Origin: Pholis gunnellus
Lineage: Eukaryota; Chordata; Actinopteri; Perciformes; Pholidae
DNA: 64,000 nucleotides
NCBI GenBank assembly: GCA_910591455.2
Contig: OU342809.1
Coordinates: forward strand, 18,393,427 to 18,457,426
Reading direction: 5' to 3'
The first letter of the stretch is position 1. Every line of letters starts with the position of its first letter. The position numbers and the translations under genes were made by a program. The notes beneath the pieces were generated by a model that had not been told where the DNA came from, searched no databases, and worked only from the letters and a program-made list of their open reading frames with translations. This document shows positions 25,550 through 37,799 of the stretch, in pieces.

Positions 25550-27958
25550 TTGTAAGGGCACAGTCTCTGCATCCTGTGATCCTGTGCTTAGCCTTGTCCA
25601 AGACGATTGGTAGAAATGCAAACATAAAGGCAAAAATAGTGTGGCAATATTAAATCCAAATAAGTATTTTAATTGTCTAAATTCATCCAAAAGCTTAATA
25701 GCTAAGTTGCTAAAGTGCTGCAGGTTGTGGGAACATATATATATATATATAAGTATATTTTGCACAAGCTCCAACAATGTAATGAAGGCTGTATAGCAAT
25801 AAATGCAACTTAATCATGTTATGATTCACAGATATTTTGAAGTACTTTTGTTGAGGTTGATTAGCAACCATGTGAATGTCTACTAAACTTTTACAAGCAC
25901 CGACAACAGTTATGCCCGCTCTGATTACATGTGAAACTGTCCACACGTAACCACATTTCATTTGCCTTCTTAGCGTGAGCCTCATCATGTAAGATCAGCG
26001 AGGACACCACTCATCAGCAGGCCGGAGGAACCGGAAGGGACAGTTCCCGGCAGGACGTCCACTCCTCCCACCGCTCCCAGAAGGCCATGCTTCAGCCATG
26101 TGTCCATCATCACCGTCGGGAGGCGTCCGTTTTTGAGTCCTCACGTCCTCCATCTGAGGCACCCCTGTCTCTTTGACGAGCCGTGTGACCTTTTCCCCAC
26201 GTCAGGTGTCGCGCTCGGTTACGTCAGGACGGCGGCTGAGTGTCAAAATGTGGTCCTGTTTGTGTCTGTTGACTCTGTTAATGGTTTTACCCAAAGAGCA
26301 CCGCTTTGGAGTGAAACAGGACCTGATGTGAGATGACAGGGGTGACACAGACGGGGCTGGCCTGGCTGTGTTGGACGAGGTGGCCCTGGCTTAGTGGGAA
26401 GCGTCCTATCAAGACGGGACGGACACACACTGTTTATTATCAACGCGGTGGAGCACATTAACCAGGATGAGTGCCAAAGAAATAATGTAGTTGTAGGTGT
26501 GTGCATGTGCTGCTGACACCTCAAGATGAGTAGAGGGCACTGAGGAGGCAAAGAGGAGGTACAGTCGTTTTAACATAGATACATCAGACAGATCACACAA
26601 ACAAAATCACCCTGCAGAAGTAAAGTCAGTGTCACAGATCGTTGTGAGATTTAGTATGCATCTGCGTTTCTAGGCCAGCACTCTCTTGAAAAAAAGGTTT
26701 TAATCACAAAGAGGCTTTTGTACCTGGTTAAATTAAGGTTTACTTTAAGGTGTGTTTTTTCATGTGCACGTTTTTGTGAGTATTTCTAAATGCACAATAG
26801 TGTATACTGACCTTACACCCACCAAGATGCTTCATCTAATGCCAGACAGACAGTGTATGTCCCTCCACTGTGTCGTAACCCCTTTTCTTCTCCCTCATTA
26901 CATTTCTTAGGGTGGACAAAATGCATTGTGCTCACACACCATTGCCTGATCATGTTAGAGTTGACTGGGACACCAGAGCTGGCATCCACTGGCCTCCCCT
27001 GAGGCTTCTTCCTTACCCCCTACTGTTCCTGTACATTCACTAGAACAAGGGTCAACCAACCAACCAACCCCTTTAATTGAGCAAAAACCTCCACATTTTT
27101 CTTTTACAATAGCAAAACACTATAATGGCTAACGTCCAAACGCTTCTGCTACAGACCCTTTTGAGTGCTATGTGTTATTAACAATATGTCACGATTTCCT
27201 GGGAAGTACATCTAAAATGGCTTAACAAATCAGCATTTGTTTCAGCACACAGCCACTCTTTGGTACAGTTTATTTCGACACACATTTGCTCTGGTAAAAC
27301 ACGTCTTAACTGATGCTTTGGTTCCGGCGTTTAAACCTGTGTGAAAGACCTGTTTGAAGCCTCGAACATTTGGTGTTAATAGGGCAGAACGGTGGGGTGT
27401 ATTTGATAACCACAGCAGCTACAGTATGACATCCACAGCCAAACGATGGCTACCAGCTCTGCAAACAACCACCACACCCTCGATCCATTTTTATTGTATT
27501 TGAGCAGCAGTGTTATATTTCCTGGCCTCCCCTTAGCACCACACACACAGGGCACTCCAAACAAAAAATCCATACTATCGACCCGCCAATGTCACCACAA
27601 TTACTCTTCCCAAACAGCCATTGAGGACAAATTACATCTGCACTGCCTTTTCACCCGGTCACTATGGCTGAGCAGTAGCCCCCTCACACCACTGCGTCCT
27701 CCTCCCCCTCTTCCTCTCAGTCTCCCGTCTCCCTCCCTCCATTTGCCCCCTAACTGAGGTCTGGATGGAGATATGGAGAGAGGGGTCATAACAGGGGAAG
27801 GGACAGCAACAGAGCTTAGACTAAGCATATAACAGAGACACTTCGTGAAATATTGCTTCAGCTTATCACTGATCACACAATTTCGAGCCTTCTAGGCAGC
27901 TGTCACTAAATGTGCAACAGTTATTCTGCTTGAACACTCACTTATCAAAGCAGAGATT

Positions 27959-27980
27959 CCCCCCCCCCCCCCCCCCCCCC
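27959..27980. repeat. Poly-C tract, 22 bp
   Basis: Uninterrupted cytosines. Confidence 0.95.
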
Positions 27981-29428
27981 TTTACACTGACATGTAGCGT
28001 GGGCAACCAGAAGAAGAAAAAAAAATGGCTTGATATTTGCATACGTCGTACTGGAATAGGTGATGCTCGCATATCATCTTCCTGCCGGTGGCAGACTCAA
28101 GCTGAGAGCTGCATCTTCCTCTGCACTCGGGCAAGCCTCCAGTGGTGAGAGGTAATCTCGCTCTGAGGTGTGAAGAAAACCACTTCCCATGTTTACATGA
28201 ATACAGAAGCCGAACGCCACAGAAAACCCTCTGGTATTGATTTCCCTGTCTGTATACACTGCCAAAATCATTTATTCACTATTGGCAGCAGTGCTAGCAA
28301 CAACCAGCATTTAATGCTCTTAGCTATTAAGTTTCTTTGCAAGTAATCTCAGAGAACGTTGTCCTCGCTCCAACAGCAGACAGGGTGATTGAATTTTCCT
28401 GATGCTACGATGGCCCAGGAGGACATTTAAATGACTTCTGGTGCAGGTGGTGTATACCTGGGTGTCGGAGTTTGATTCTGTTTCAGACGGTGTGTAGGTC
28501 CCTTCTCTGAATCAGGATCATCAGTCACCGCCCACACACACACACACGCACACATACTGCCTTTCACCTTCATCTTAAACAATGAAAGGGTCTACACTCT
28601 TTTAACCATAATAGCTCCAGTGCCATCTACTCAGTATGTCTTCTCATAGGAGCGCTCGTGTAGAACTATTTCTCTCCAAGGCACATCAGTGGCTTTAGGG
28701 ATATTTTTTCTGCAATTGTAAGGCAGGAATCAGGGGCGGCTTTTTCTTTATGTTCCCATATCTAGAACAACATGCAGATACAGCACACCGGAGTATTTCT
28801 GCAGCAGGCACACCAGATAGAGTATATGACTTGTCATTAACATGTGGGTATATTTGAAAAGGAAGAAAATAAGTAATTTACTTCAATCATTTGGGATGAT
28901 TTTCTTAAAACTGAAAAAGGAACTTATTGTTTTATACATTAGATTTCATCCTTACAGATATAAACGATATTCATAAACAAACATTTTCACTGAGATTAAT
29001 ATATGAAAGAGAAGTTAAAATAAGAGAAAAGTATGAGAAATAATTCTGTTTCGCTGGGAAACGTGGCAACGTCAAGTCATAACTCCACAAAATCTCATAA
29101 TCTTGAACTTGAAGGATTCGAATGACGGAAGATATTCGACTGTGTCAGTTTCAGAGAATCATAATACGGTGTGTCTCATATATTTCAGTGCGGAAAAGAT
29201 GAAACTTAAAATTGCATTTGCATAGGCACTTCTTCCTTGTTTAAGGCTTGAGATTCTGGAGGCAAAATAGCGTTTTGAACAATTTTATAACACAAAATGG
29301 CAACAAAGATGGATCCAAATAAATCAAATCGCCTTCAACTCACATGGCAAGCTATTACGCTCACTCTCAAGATCCTGCATTAATGCACCAATCTGCATTA
29401 TAACACTAAAGCTCCACCTATCAAGAGC

Positions 29429-29429
<1 letters not shown>

Positions 29430-29485
<56 letters not shown>

Positions 29486-29488
29486 TGT
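29430..29488. repeat. (GT)n microsatellite
   Basis: GT dinucleotides with one AT near the right end. Confidence 0.95.
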
Positions 29489-30204
29489 TTGTGTGTGAGG
29501 GAATCATTCATGCATCTGTAAGTGTGCATGTGTATGATATATGGTGATAAGTCACAGGAGGGGTTTTTACTGCGTGATTATTTCTGCTGTGACACTAACG
29601 AGCTTCGGCTGCAGATCCACTGCAGACCAATTACACTGGAGAAGAGGCTGCTTGCTTATTACACTCAGATAATCAGCAGGTTTTAGCCTCCATGTTGCAG
29701 TTCCTGCTACACACGTGAACATTTGATTTTTGCTCGACATGCATAGCTGAGTGCTGCATTTATACATACATATACATATATGTGTGTGTGTCTGTGTGCA
29801 TGTGTATTACCACTCTGCTATTCAGATGGACAGCAGGCTATTGTCTGTGATGCTGTGCTGTCTATATTGGGGAGCTCCAGCTTGTTGATTTATCACTCCT
29901 GCATTGTGTTGCCAGAGCTCTCCACTCGATTGTATCTTTGGTGCACCAATATGCCACCTCTGCATGTGTCAGATTGTGGCCAGGCCCGGTATGAGGGATT
30001 TGTGACTGGAGGGGGACCTTGCAAACAGGAGACCAGCGAGGAAGGCGAAGATGAGGGGAGAAAGAGGGATCAAAATCTCTCTTTATTCAGTGATTGGGTT
30101 ATTCTAGACAGCACTGTCAGCACTTTCCACAAAGAGTTGCAGAAAACCAGGGAGGGGCAGTAGGGGAGATCTTTTGATGTATACTGTACAAGTGTGTGTT
30201 TGAA

Positions 30205-30232
30205 TGTGTGTGTGTGTGTGTGTGTGTATGTG
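30205..30232. repeat. (GT)n microsatellite
   Basis: TG dinucleotides with one interruption near the right end. Confidence 0.9.
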
Positions 30233-30244
30233 TGCATGTGACAC

Positions 30245-30440
30245 ACTCTAATCACCTTAATTATTTCCTCTAATTACCTGCAAACAGCTAATGAATTCCT
30301 CAGGAATCCTATCATGTTGTGTATGTGCTCACATCATCATCCGTTTTGCACGGCTGCCATTAATTTGCTCATAAACAAATACAATTAGCATAAAATGTTT
30401 CATTACAGGCTCATGTATCTGGTTTAGTCTCTGGTAAAGA
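30245..30440. other. Candidate conserved non-coding element
   Basis: Homeodomain-core-rich block (CTTAATTATT, CTCTAATTACC, GCTAATGAATTC, CATTAATTTGC, ACAATTAGC) right after a GT microsatellite. No coding signal. Confidence 0.28.
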
Positions 30441-30897
30441 TTTGAAACAGCTGAACAACACACACACAAAAAAGCGGCATTCTGTTGCATTTCCTTTCTC
30501 GCTTTATAAACGGTGTGATGAAATGATCGTGGTTTAGTAAAATATTTCATGGTGTGTATGTTTGCTGTCCTTGGGGATGTTGATGTGTGCGCGAGTATGC
30601 ATGTTTGCGCCGTGTCTGTGCTTGTATTTGTGTGTGTTTGTTATTTTTTCGCTTTATAAATTTTCCATTCAAGGTCGTCCGGAGAAGAGGGACAACGGAC
30701 TCGGTCCTTGGTGGACCGATGATGAATGTGTACATTTCGTGACAACAAAAGCATAATGACCTTATTCTATAATGAATGGATTCATCATTAAAAATCTCTG
30801 GCCTGCGGCAAAGTCTTTTTTGCATATTCTGATGTCACCTCCTCTCCGAACATCACATGCATTTGTAGTCTACGCCTCTGGTGTACTGTGTGCATGC

Positions 30898-30921
30898 GTG
30901 TGTGTGTGTGTGTGTGTGTGT
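30898..30921. repeat. (GT)n microsatellite
   Basis: Pure TG dinucleotides. Confidence 0.9.
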
Positions 30922-31394
30922 TTGTTGTTTGTGCAGGTCTACATGTGTGTAACCTCTGTGGCACAGACATTGCTAACTACACCACCCATTAACACAGTCG
31001 AACATTGTAGCTCGAACAGACGCGGTGTTCAATCACTCTTGTCACAGACATGTTTATGGAAATACTCTTGTTTATGTAACTGATGCCTTCATGATTGCAG
31101 AGTGTATATGCAGCATCTTTTCTCAGATAATTAGTGACGAAAAACCCCCGACTGAGGTTCTGTCCTACACAATGTCCCCAAACCCAACTGTGAGAGGCTG
31201 TGTTTATCAAATCATGAAAGAATACCGTAACTGTATTGTGAAATTCCAGTTGTGAGTTACAGATGATCTGACGTGTTTGAAAAGATTTTCTTGAACTGCA
31301 CTTATGATGTCTCACAACACACGTTTCTTTGACTGCAACAAAAGGTTAAAACGATTCAGGCAATTTTAAGCCGGTAAGTAATTTATTTAATTGT

Positions 31395-32028
31395 AGTACT
31401 GTATCTGAGAGCACTTTTGAGGTACTCATGCTTTATTTAAGTATTTCCATACTTTTACTTCATTTAATTTCATTGGCAAAGATTGAACCTTTTAGTCCAC
31501 TATAATGTATCTGATGTCTAGAGTTATTTTACAGATTAAGAGATTTTCCAGACAACACATAGGGTCAGATATTAAAACATGATGCATTGTTATAAATCAA
31601 ACTACCCAACAGTAGAGGAAATTGTCAAAATTAGCTCTATATTCATCAACTGCAACAGTAAAATGCTGCTTGCTAATAATTCTTATGTACTTTTACTGTG
31701 CAGTGGTGGAAAAAGCACTCCGATATTTTACTCAAGTCAAAGTAGCAATTTCACAGTGAAGAAATACTCTGTTACATGTCAAATGTACTTAAAGCACCAC
31801 AAGTAAAAGCAAACTAATTAATGGATAATAATTACTGATGATCACGTTCATAGTGTATCTGGTAAAGGTGAGACTATTTTAACTTGATGTACTGCTGGGC
31901 AGTTTTATCTATAACAATACATCATAACTTATTTATATGTTGTATTGATAATATGAATCTTCTCTTGGAGTATTCTCTTATTGCAGTATTGCTTTAATTG
32001 AAGGATCTGAATACTTCTTCTGTAGATT
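31395..32028. repeat. Compound teleost DNA repeat, two copies in opposite orientation
   Basis: 31,395-31,690 carries the plus-oriented half (TTGAGGTACTCATGCTTTAT, AAGTATTTCCATACTTTTAC, AAACTACCCAACAGTAGAGG). From about 31,700 the opposite strand of the same family follows (GTGGTGGAAAAAGCACTCCG, GTATCTGGTAAAGGTGAGAC, ACTGCTGGGCAGTTTTATCT). It ends with a plus-oriented GGATCTGAATACTTCTTCT. Non-autonomous; no open frame of note. Confidence 0.6.
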
Positions 32029-32362
32029 CTAACATCATAAATGGTCATAAAAAAATCCCAAGCTTTTATTCTCTATCTTGGCTGTGCCTATTGTACTTCC
32101 TCTTTTCATAAAGAGTCGTTTAATGGCTGCGCAAACACGGCCCTGATTGATTGACAGCGGTCAATTATCAGTCCCTCTCTGTGCCGTATTGATTCCCCGG
32201 GCAAGATTAGTATCTTTTCTCTAGCTCTCTGTCCTGCAGGTCATGTAACATGCTCTGACCCTGCCATGGATACAAATGGCACATACATCTCCCGAACTGC
32301 TCCAAATGTCACCTGTCAGACTGGGACACAGAGAATAGGGGCAGAGAGTGGTTTTGAGTAAA

Positions 32363-32372
32363 CACACTCACA

Positions 32373-32405
<33 letters not shown>
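32363..32405. repeat. (CA)n microsatellite
   Basis: CA dinucleotides with CT interruptions at the left edge. Confidence 0.9.
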
Positions 32406-32408
<3 letters not shown>

Positions 32409-35400
32409 AGCAAACACTCCCATCAGGGTAAAGAATCACCAGCTGTAGAGTCGTGTCTTGTTATAAAATGGCAATTATGTCACTTGACAGGTTTGCATCT
32501 CCTCCTCTTGTAGGACTTGTCTGCTTCACTATGTCTGCCCTGCAGGTATACATTTTCAAGAGGTGAAGCAGGCAAAAGCACTTGAACTGAATCACCTTTT
32601 CAGAACATTCAGCTGGAACATCTAATACAGGGCCACACTATTACTGAGCCAGCCACCACACCACGGCATTTCACAGATAGAGAAGCCTACTGAATATCAG
32701 ATGCCACAATGGACGCACTGTACAGCAGAGGGGGAGGACGCAGTGGAGTCTGGGTGAATTCAGAGCTTCCCCTCTGTCTGTAGTCAGGTGGGATGACAGG
32801 GGGCCGGCGCTGGTTGGTGGCTCTGCGGTGGCTCTGACATCCTGTCACAGGGAGATCACTGCCACATGCCTGTCTGTCCGCAACGCTGACAGCTGACCCG
32901 TCCAACACGGCCCGGCCCGCTGGTCATGCCATCCCTGTCTGCGGTCGGACGTCTCTGACAGCTGACAAGACACCTGGGACACGGCAGGCAGGGGCCAGAG
33001 CACTGCTACCTGTATAGACATCAGGATTTACTGCTGCCAAGGAGAAGGGAGGAAAGAAGTGTGGAGGAGGAGGAGAGACAGAGAGCATACGCAAAATGTT
33101 AAAAAGGATCACATACTGTCGTTGCCAAAATCTATTATTATAAACAATGGGGATTTGCCTCCAATTAGTGAGTCTTTGTCATCAGTCCATGTCTAAACAT
33201 AGATACACAGTACAGTTAAAACAGCATTTCCTGGCTTTTGACAAAAAAGCGTATCCGTGTGTTTCTAAATGTTCTTTGTTTGCGAGTGTGTGCGCATTAC
33301 ATTTTTCACAGCGTAACTCCCTTTAGATGTGGAGACAAAGGAGGCTGGCGGCTAGAGTCTAGGCTGCTGAAACATATGTGCCCTGTCATTTATCACGTCT
33401 GCTGGTGAAGGAATGAGAGCCCATCAGTGGCCTGGCATTGATCCCTGAATGGGCCAGCCATTGTTTCCAGCAGCACCTGGTGGAGTTCAGACTGCAGTAA
33501 TGGGGAGGAAGAGGCACGCAGAGAGGGGAGAGGATTAGTTTGGAAACGGAGGTGTCAACATTTTCTGGGCTACACTTTTTGAGCAGTAGAGGATTTGGAA
33601 CAAAACTGAAGTTTGAATTTCAGAAATCTAGTTTTTGTGCTTTAGTCACATTTTCTCCGATTTTGTTTCGATAGAGGAATCACGCTGAAGACTTCAGGCC
33701 TGGTTGATATGGCCGTGGTTACTGGTGGCAACAGTAAGTGTGTTTTAATACTACAGGTCCCTCAATCTCCAGGCCGATAAACACTCCCTGAGCAGCTGCT
33801 TTGTCAGAAATACAACAGAAGAACAAGTGATGAATCTTTTTGCTATGCATACCAAACAAGCACATGCAATGTGGGCACTTTGAATCCAGGGAGGGAACGA
33901 TGGACAAAATACTATTTAGAAAGGTGATCAGAGAAAAAAACATTCAACGTGCTGACAAAGTACAGCAACCATGAATAATATATATTTTTTAACGGGGTTG
34001 GATTAAAATCTGAAGTATTTTTACTTTTATAGTAATGTACTGTCGCAGTCGATGAAAAAAGAAGGTCAATTAAAACTTTAAACCTTAAGATAATTTTTAA
34101 AACACTTTTATTTATGGAAAATGCAGGGAGGTCTGAAGATGTGCTAAAGGGAAGCCTGGAATTAAGAATACTATTTACAATATTATTCAATTAAGACTAA
34201 GACAAATAAATATAGTGGATACAAATTCAAACACAAAAATAGAAATATATGTCATATAAGAGTAAAGTAAAGCTCTGCTTTATGTTTTGCTGTTGCTGTG
34301 CCGTGTTGTCTCATAAACCCCAAAGAATAAAGCACACATGAATACAGCTTCTACTTGATTTCTGAAGCTCTGAAAAGAAGCTGTAATATTTTCACCTGGC
34401 TTTGTTAAAAACACATTTGCTTACTCAGCATTGTTTGTCTGCAGTAATTCATCACACAGGCTTTGAGCTATTGATGGAGCCAGCATCCGTTAGCAGGCCC
34501 CTGTCAATGATTCACTCAGTAAGCCCATCTGTCAGGCGCCCTCTGCTTCTCCCCTCTTCTTCTCCACCACTGCTGTTCTGCTCAACCCTCCTCTTCCTCA
34601 ATGATGGATGCCTAAAGTCCTTGACAGCTTCAAATGGCCACTTTCAACACAAAAACACCTCACGGTTTTAGTTGTTGTTATGTAATCCCCGTAAATAGTC
34701 AATCAATTATTGTCTCAAAGTCACCTGTGGCGCAGAACGAAAACCATTTACAACTTTAGAGAAGAAAGGCTGTGTGAGGAGGTGATTTCTGGAGGTGATT
34801 GGTAACTATTTGAGTATTCACAGCTTAGCTGAGGACAGTGATCAATAAATCAACAGCTCACAGAATCCATCACGATTGTGCCATTAAATGCTCCCATACA
34901 GTCAATGATAAACTGCGGCCAGCGCATTTCTGGGAGGTGGTGTGGTGCATCCTTGTAGAGCAGAGTGCCTGAGCACTCAACCACACAGGGAGGGGATGAA
35001 GCATTTATCTGTCTGAGTTTGAAAAGAAACCTGAGGATCTTGATGTGAGCACAGATCAGTAGTGTGAGTCAAAGCTCAGGTGTGGCAAAGAGTGCCATCT
35101 GTGGGCAGAGGACAGGAACTGCATGATGGGATGGCGTGAAACAAGACAGACCCCTGTTAGTTTGATTGTTGTTCACACTTCATTCTTGACCTTGGAAACA
35201 GCAATTGGGAGGTGAATATAGCAGCTTTTGTAGAGCAGTCCATCATCATGGTGTTGACTCCCAGCTGTCATGGAATGGTAGACGTTAAAATGTTCTTCTT
35301 TTCTGAGCATTTACCCCGACGTTGGTTTAAAAGGTGAAGTTCAAATTTCATTCTTAAGAAACTTAAAAAAATAAATAATGTAATAGCTGTTTAGGTATAA

Positions 35401-36774
35401 AAATGACTGGGATGGTGAAGGTTAACTTTTATATTTCCAGCATTATGAAGACTTTATTTGGATTTCCCATCATTGGCTTACAAAAAAGTCTGCGACACAC
35501 TTCCTGTAATGTCTCAAAATATAATCTTGGGTTATTTCACAAATATAAAAAATATGAAATATAAAGAAGACGGTGTTATCTACACCTTATGGATATGGAT
35601 GAATAATAATTTCCGCAATAGACACCTATGCATAAATTAGAAGTGAAATCACAACTAAAGGCTGAACTTGAATTATAAGATAGATTTAGATGACACATTT
35701 AACTTTTTGTTCGTTATGATCTAGAAGGATAAAGGAGGAACGTGTAGGTATAATAGTTAGTGTGATGGGGGAAATAAATCCCTTAAACAGAAACAGGATT
35801 GAAGCTAGGTGCATATGGCAGCACCTGTATGAACCACTGTGCACATTAGAACCATCAATAGTGACTATTTGATTCGTTGATTTTCTTAACGCCACAAGGA
35901 AATGAGGAAAAAAGGCAGTTGGGGCTTTAGAAAAACAAAAAGAAGTTTCTCTACTCAATGAAAATGATCCATATTGAGGTCAAAATGTTGATTTCAACGT
36001 TGTTATATGTGATCTCAGTTCCCCCTTTTATCTGTTCCCTACCTTCTATCTCAAACCAGTGAGTGCTGGTCTACCCCAAAAATGACTATACACAAACACT
36101 TCTGCCTTATTTTTCAATGTAAATGTTGGAATAGATTTTTTAATTTTGACATCTGTCATCTGCCCTTTTGAGAATCACTGATGGTTGGGGTTCCCATTGC
36201 ATGTAAGAACGGGAGCCCCTCTCCTGTTATGTGCCATAAACCATGAAGTCTTATAGCCTACCATAAAGCAATCCACGAGTCAGCACATGCACTATGGAGG
36301 CATTCAAAGGCTGCCAGTTTCCTCAGTGATTGTCTGGTTTGTTAACAATGTCCCAGAAAGAGGACATTGGGGCACATTTGAGAACCATGTCAGCCCATCT
36401 CTGACACAAAAACAGGTTTCTCTTACATCCGTTTAAGAACAAAAGACTGTAAGTGAGGTGTCGCGTAGTCGCGTAGTCTCCAGCTGTGCAGGGATCACTG
36501 CAGCTTTCACTCACCCTCAGAGAGCCCGGGCCCTCAGAGGTGACCCCCTCATATCAAACTTGACTGCTCGCGTCCTGTCTGCACGCCGAGTTGTCGTGTA
36601 GGCTGTGTCGCTCTGTCACAAGACATGTCCCACATTTGCAGCCGCCATCGTTGGCCAGCAGGATGAGAGCGTCTGTCAGGAGAGCTGACACGCATGCCAC
36701 TTTACTGGGCGACTGACAGAGGGCCACGCCACACTGTCGCTTCTCCTAGATCTATTGCCTGAGGATAAACACGG

Positions 36775-36824
36775 GCACACATACACACGCACGCACACAC
36801 ACACACGCACACACACACACACAC
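36775..36824. repeat. (CA)n microsatellite, imperfect
   Basis: CA dinucleotides interrupted by CG words. Confidence 0.9.
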
Positions 36825-37229
36825 GTTAATAACACTAGAGTAAACAGAGCTGGAATCTCAAAGAGTGACTGACTGACAGTCTGACTGGATGACCAGCCGG
36901 GGCTGAGGATGCTGGAGCTCTGTGTCACCCCTCATTCTTACAATCTCCAGCTGTCACATCAAACACTCTGTTCCCATGTTGCTCCGCCTCCAGACTCAGC
37001 ACCACCACCTTCCCCCACCCCCGCCTTCTGTACTGGGATCTCATCAGCAATGTATCCTGAAGTGCAAGAGGATACAGGCACAGTATCATCCACCCTGATA
37101 GGCCTTGAGTAAATATTGCCTCATACTGCTGTCATTCTTTGACGACCGTTAGCTAATAGTCACAGACTTGACGGGAAGACTTTGCTCATATCAGGGTTTC
37201 AATCACCCCATTATAAGATTACAGATTAA

Positions 37230-37795
37230 ACCAACTGAAGTACTGCTTTTTGAGTCACATTTCTTTTGAGATACTTGTACTTTAGTATTTATGGGTTATG
37301 TTCACTTGTCCTTTTCAGAGGGAAATACATTTTACTCCACTACATTTATCTGAATGCTATAACTAGTTAATTTCAATAAGATTTTGTATGAAAGAAAGAG
37401 TGATTCCCCCTCTAAACCTCTCAGATGGCTTCATGTGAATAACTGTTTGAGACCCAGAATTTCACAAGAATGAAAGATTTGAGAAAAGTACAAAAAAAAT
37501 GAATGAAACCTTCTGAAGCAGAACTTTGTTTTCTCTTATTTGCTCCCCCATTGGTCATCTCACAATCCCCAAGATGTATCCATCGACCCTTCAGAGGGGG
37601 CTGACAGTTAGATTAGGAACTAAACCACCCAACTCTACATGAAGAAGTTACAACTAGGGAACGTTTTGCTGCATTAGGTATTTTTACTTGTTCTACTTCC
37701 AGTACATTTACCTAATAATACTTCTGTACTCCTGTTGAATACAACACTTAATTTGTGTTAAGGTATTTATACTGTGCACTTGTTCCATCACTGGT
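37230..37795 (+). repeat. Degenerate copy of the same teleost DNA repeat, interrupted
   Basis: The left part has GAGATACTTGTACTTTAGTA and TTTTACTCCACTACATTTAT (37,270-37,350). The right end reads CTTGTTCCATCACTGGTG, equivalent to the family's terminal 'TTCCACCACTG'. The middle (about 37,400-37,665) is not recognisably part of it. Confidence 0.5.
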
Positions 37796-37799
37796 GTTT

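Larger units (their letters stand above)
25760..30200. other. Non-coding DNA
   Basis: Besides the microsatellites and poly-C tract listed, nothing recognisable. A GC-rich part (26,010-26,420) has no convincing frame. CAACCAACCAACC occurs at about 27,053-27,067. Confidence 0.5.
32030..37220. other. Non-coding DNA with two GC-rich patches
   Basis: GC-rich patches at 32,680-33,010 and 36,460-36,740 stand out from AT-rich surroundings and contain repeated CTGACAG words. No exon or repeat family identified. Confidence 0.5.
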
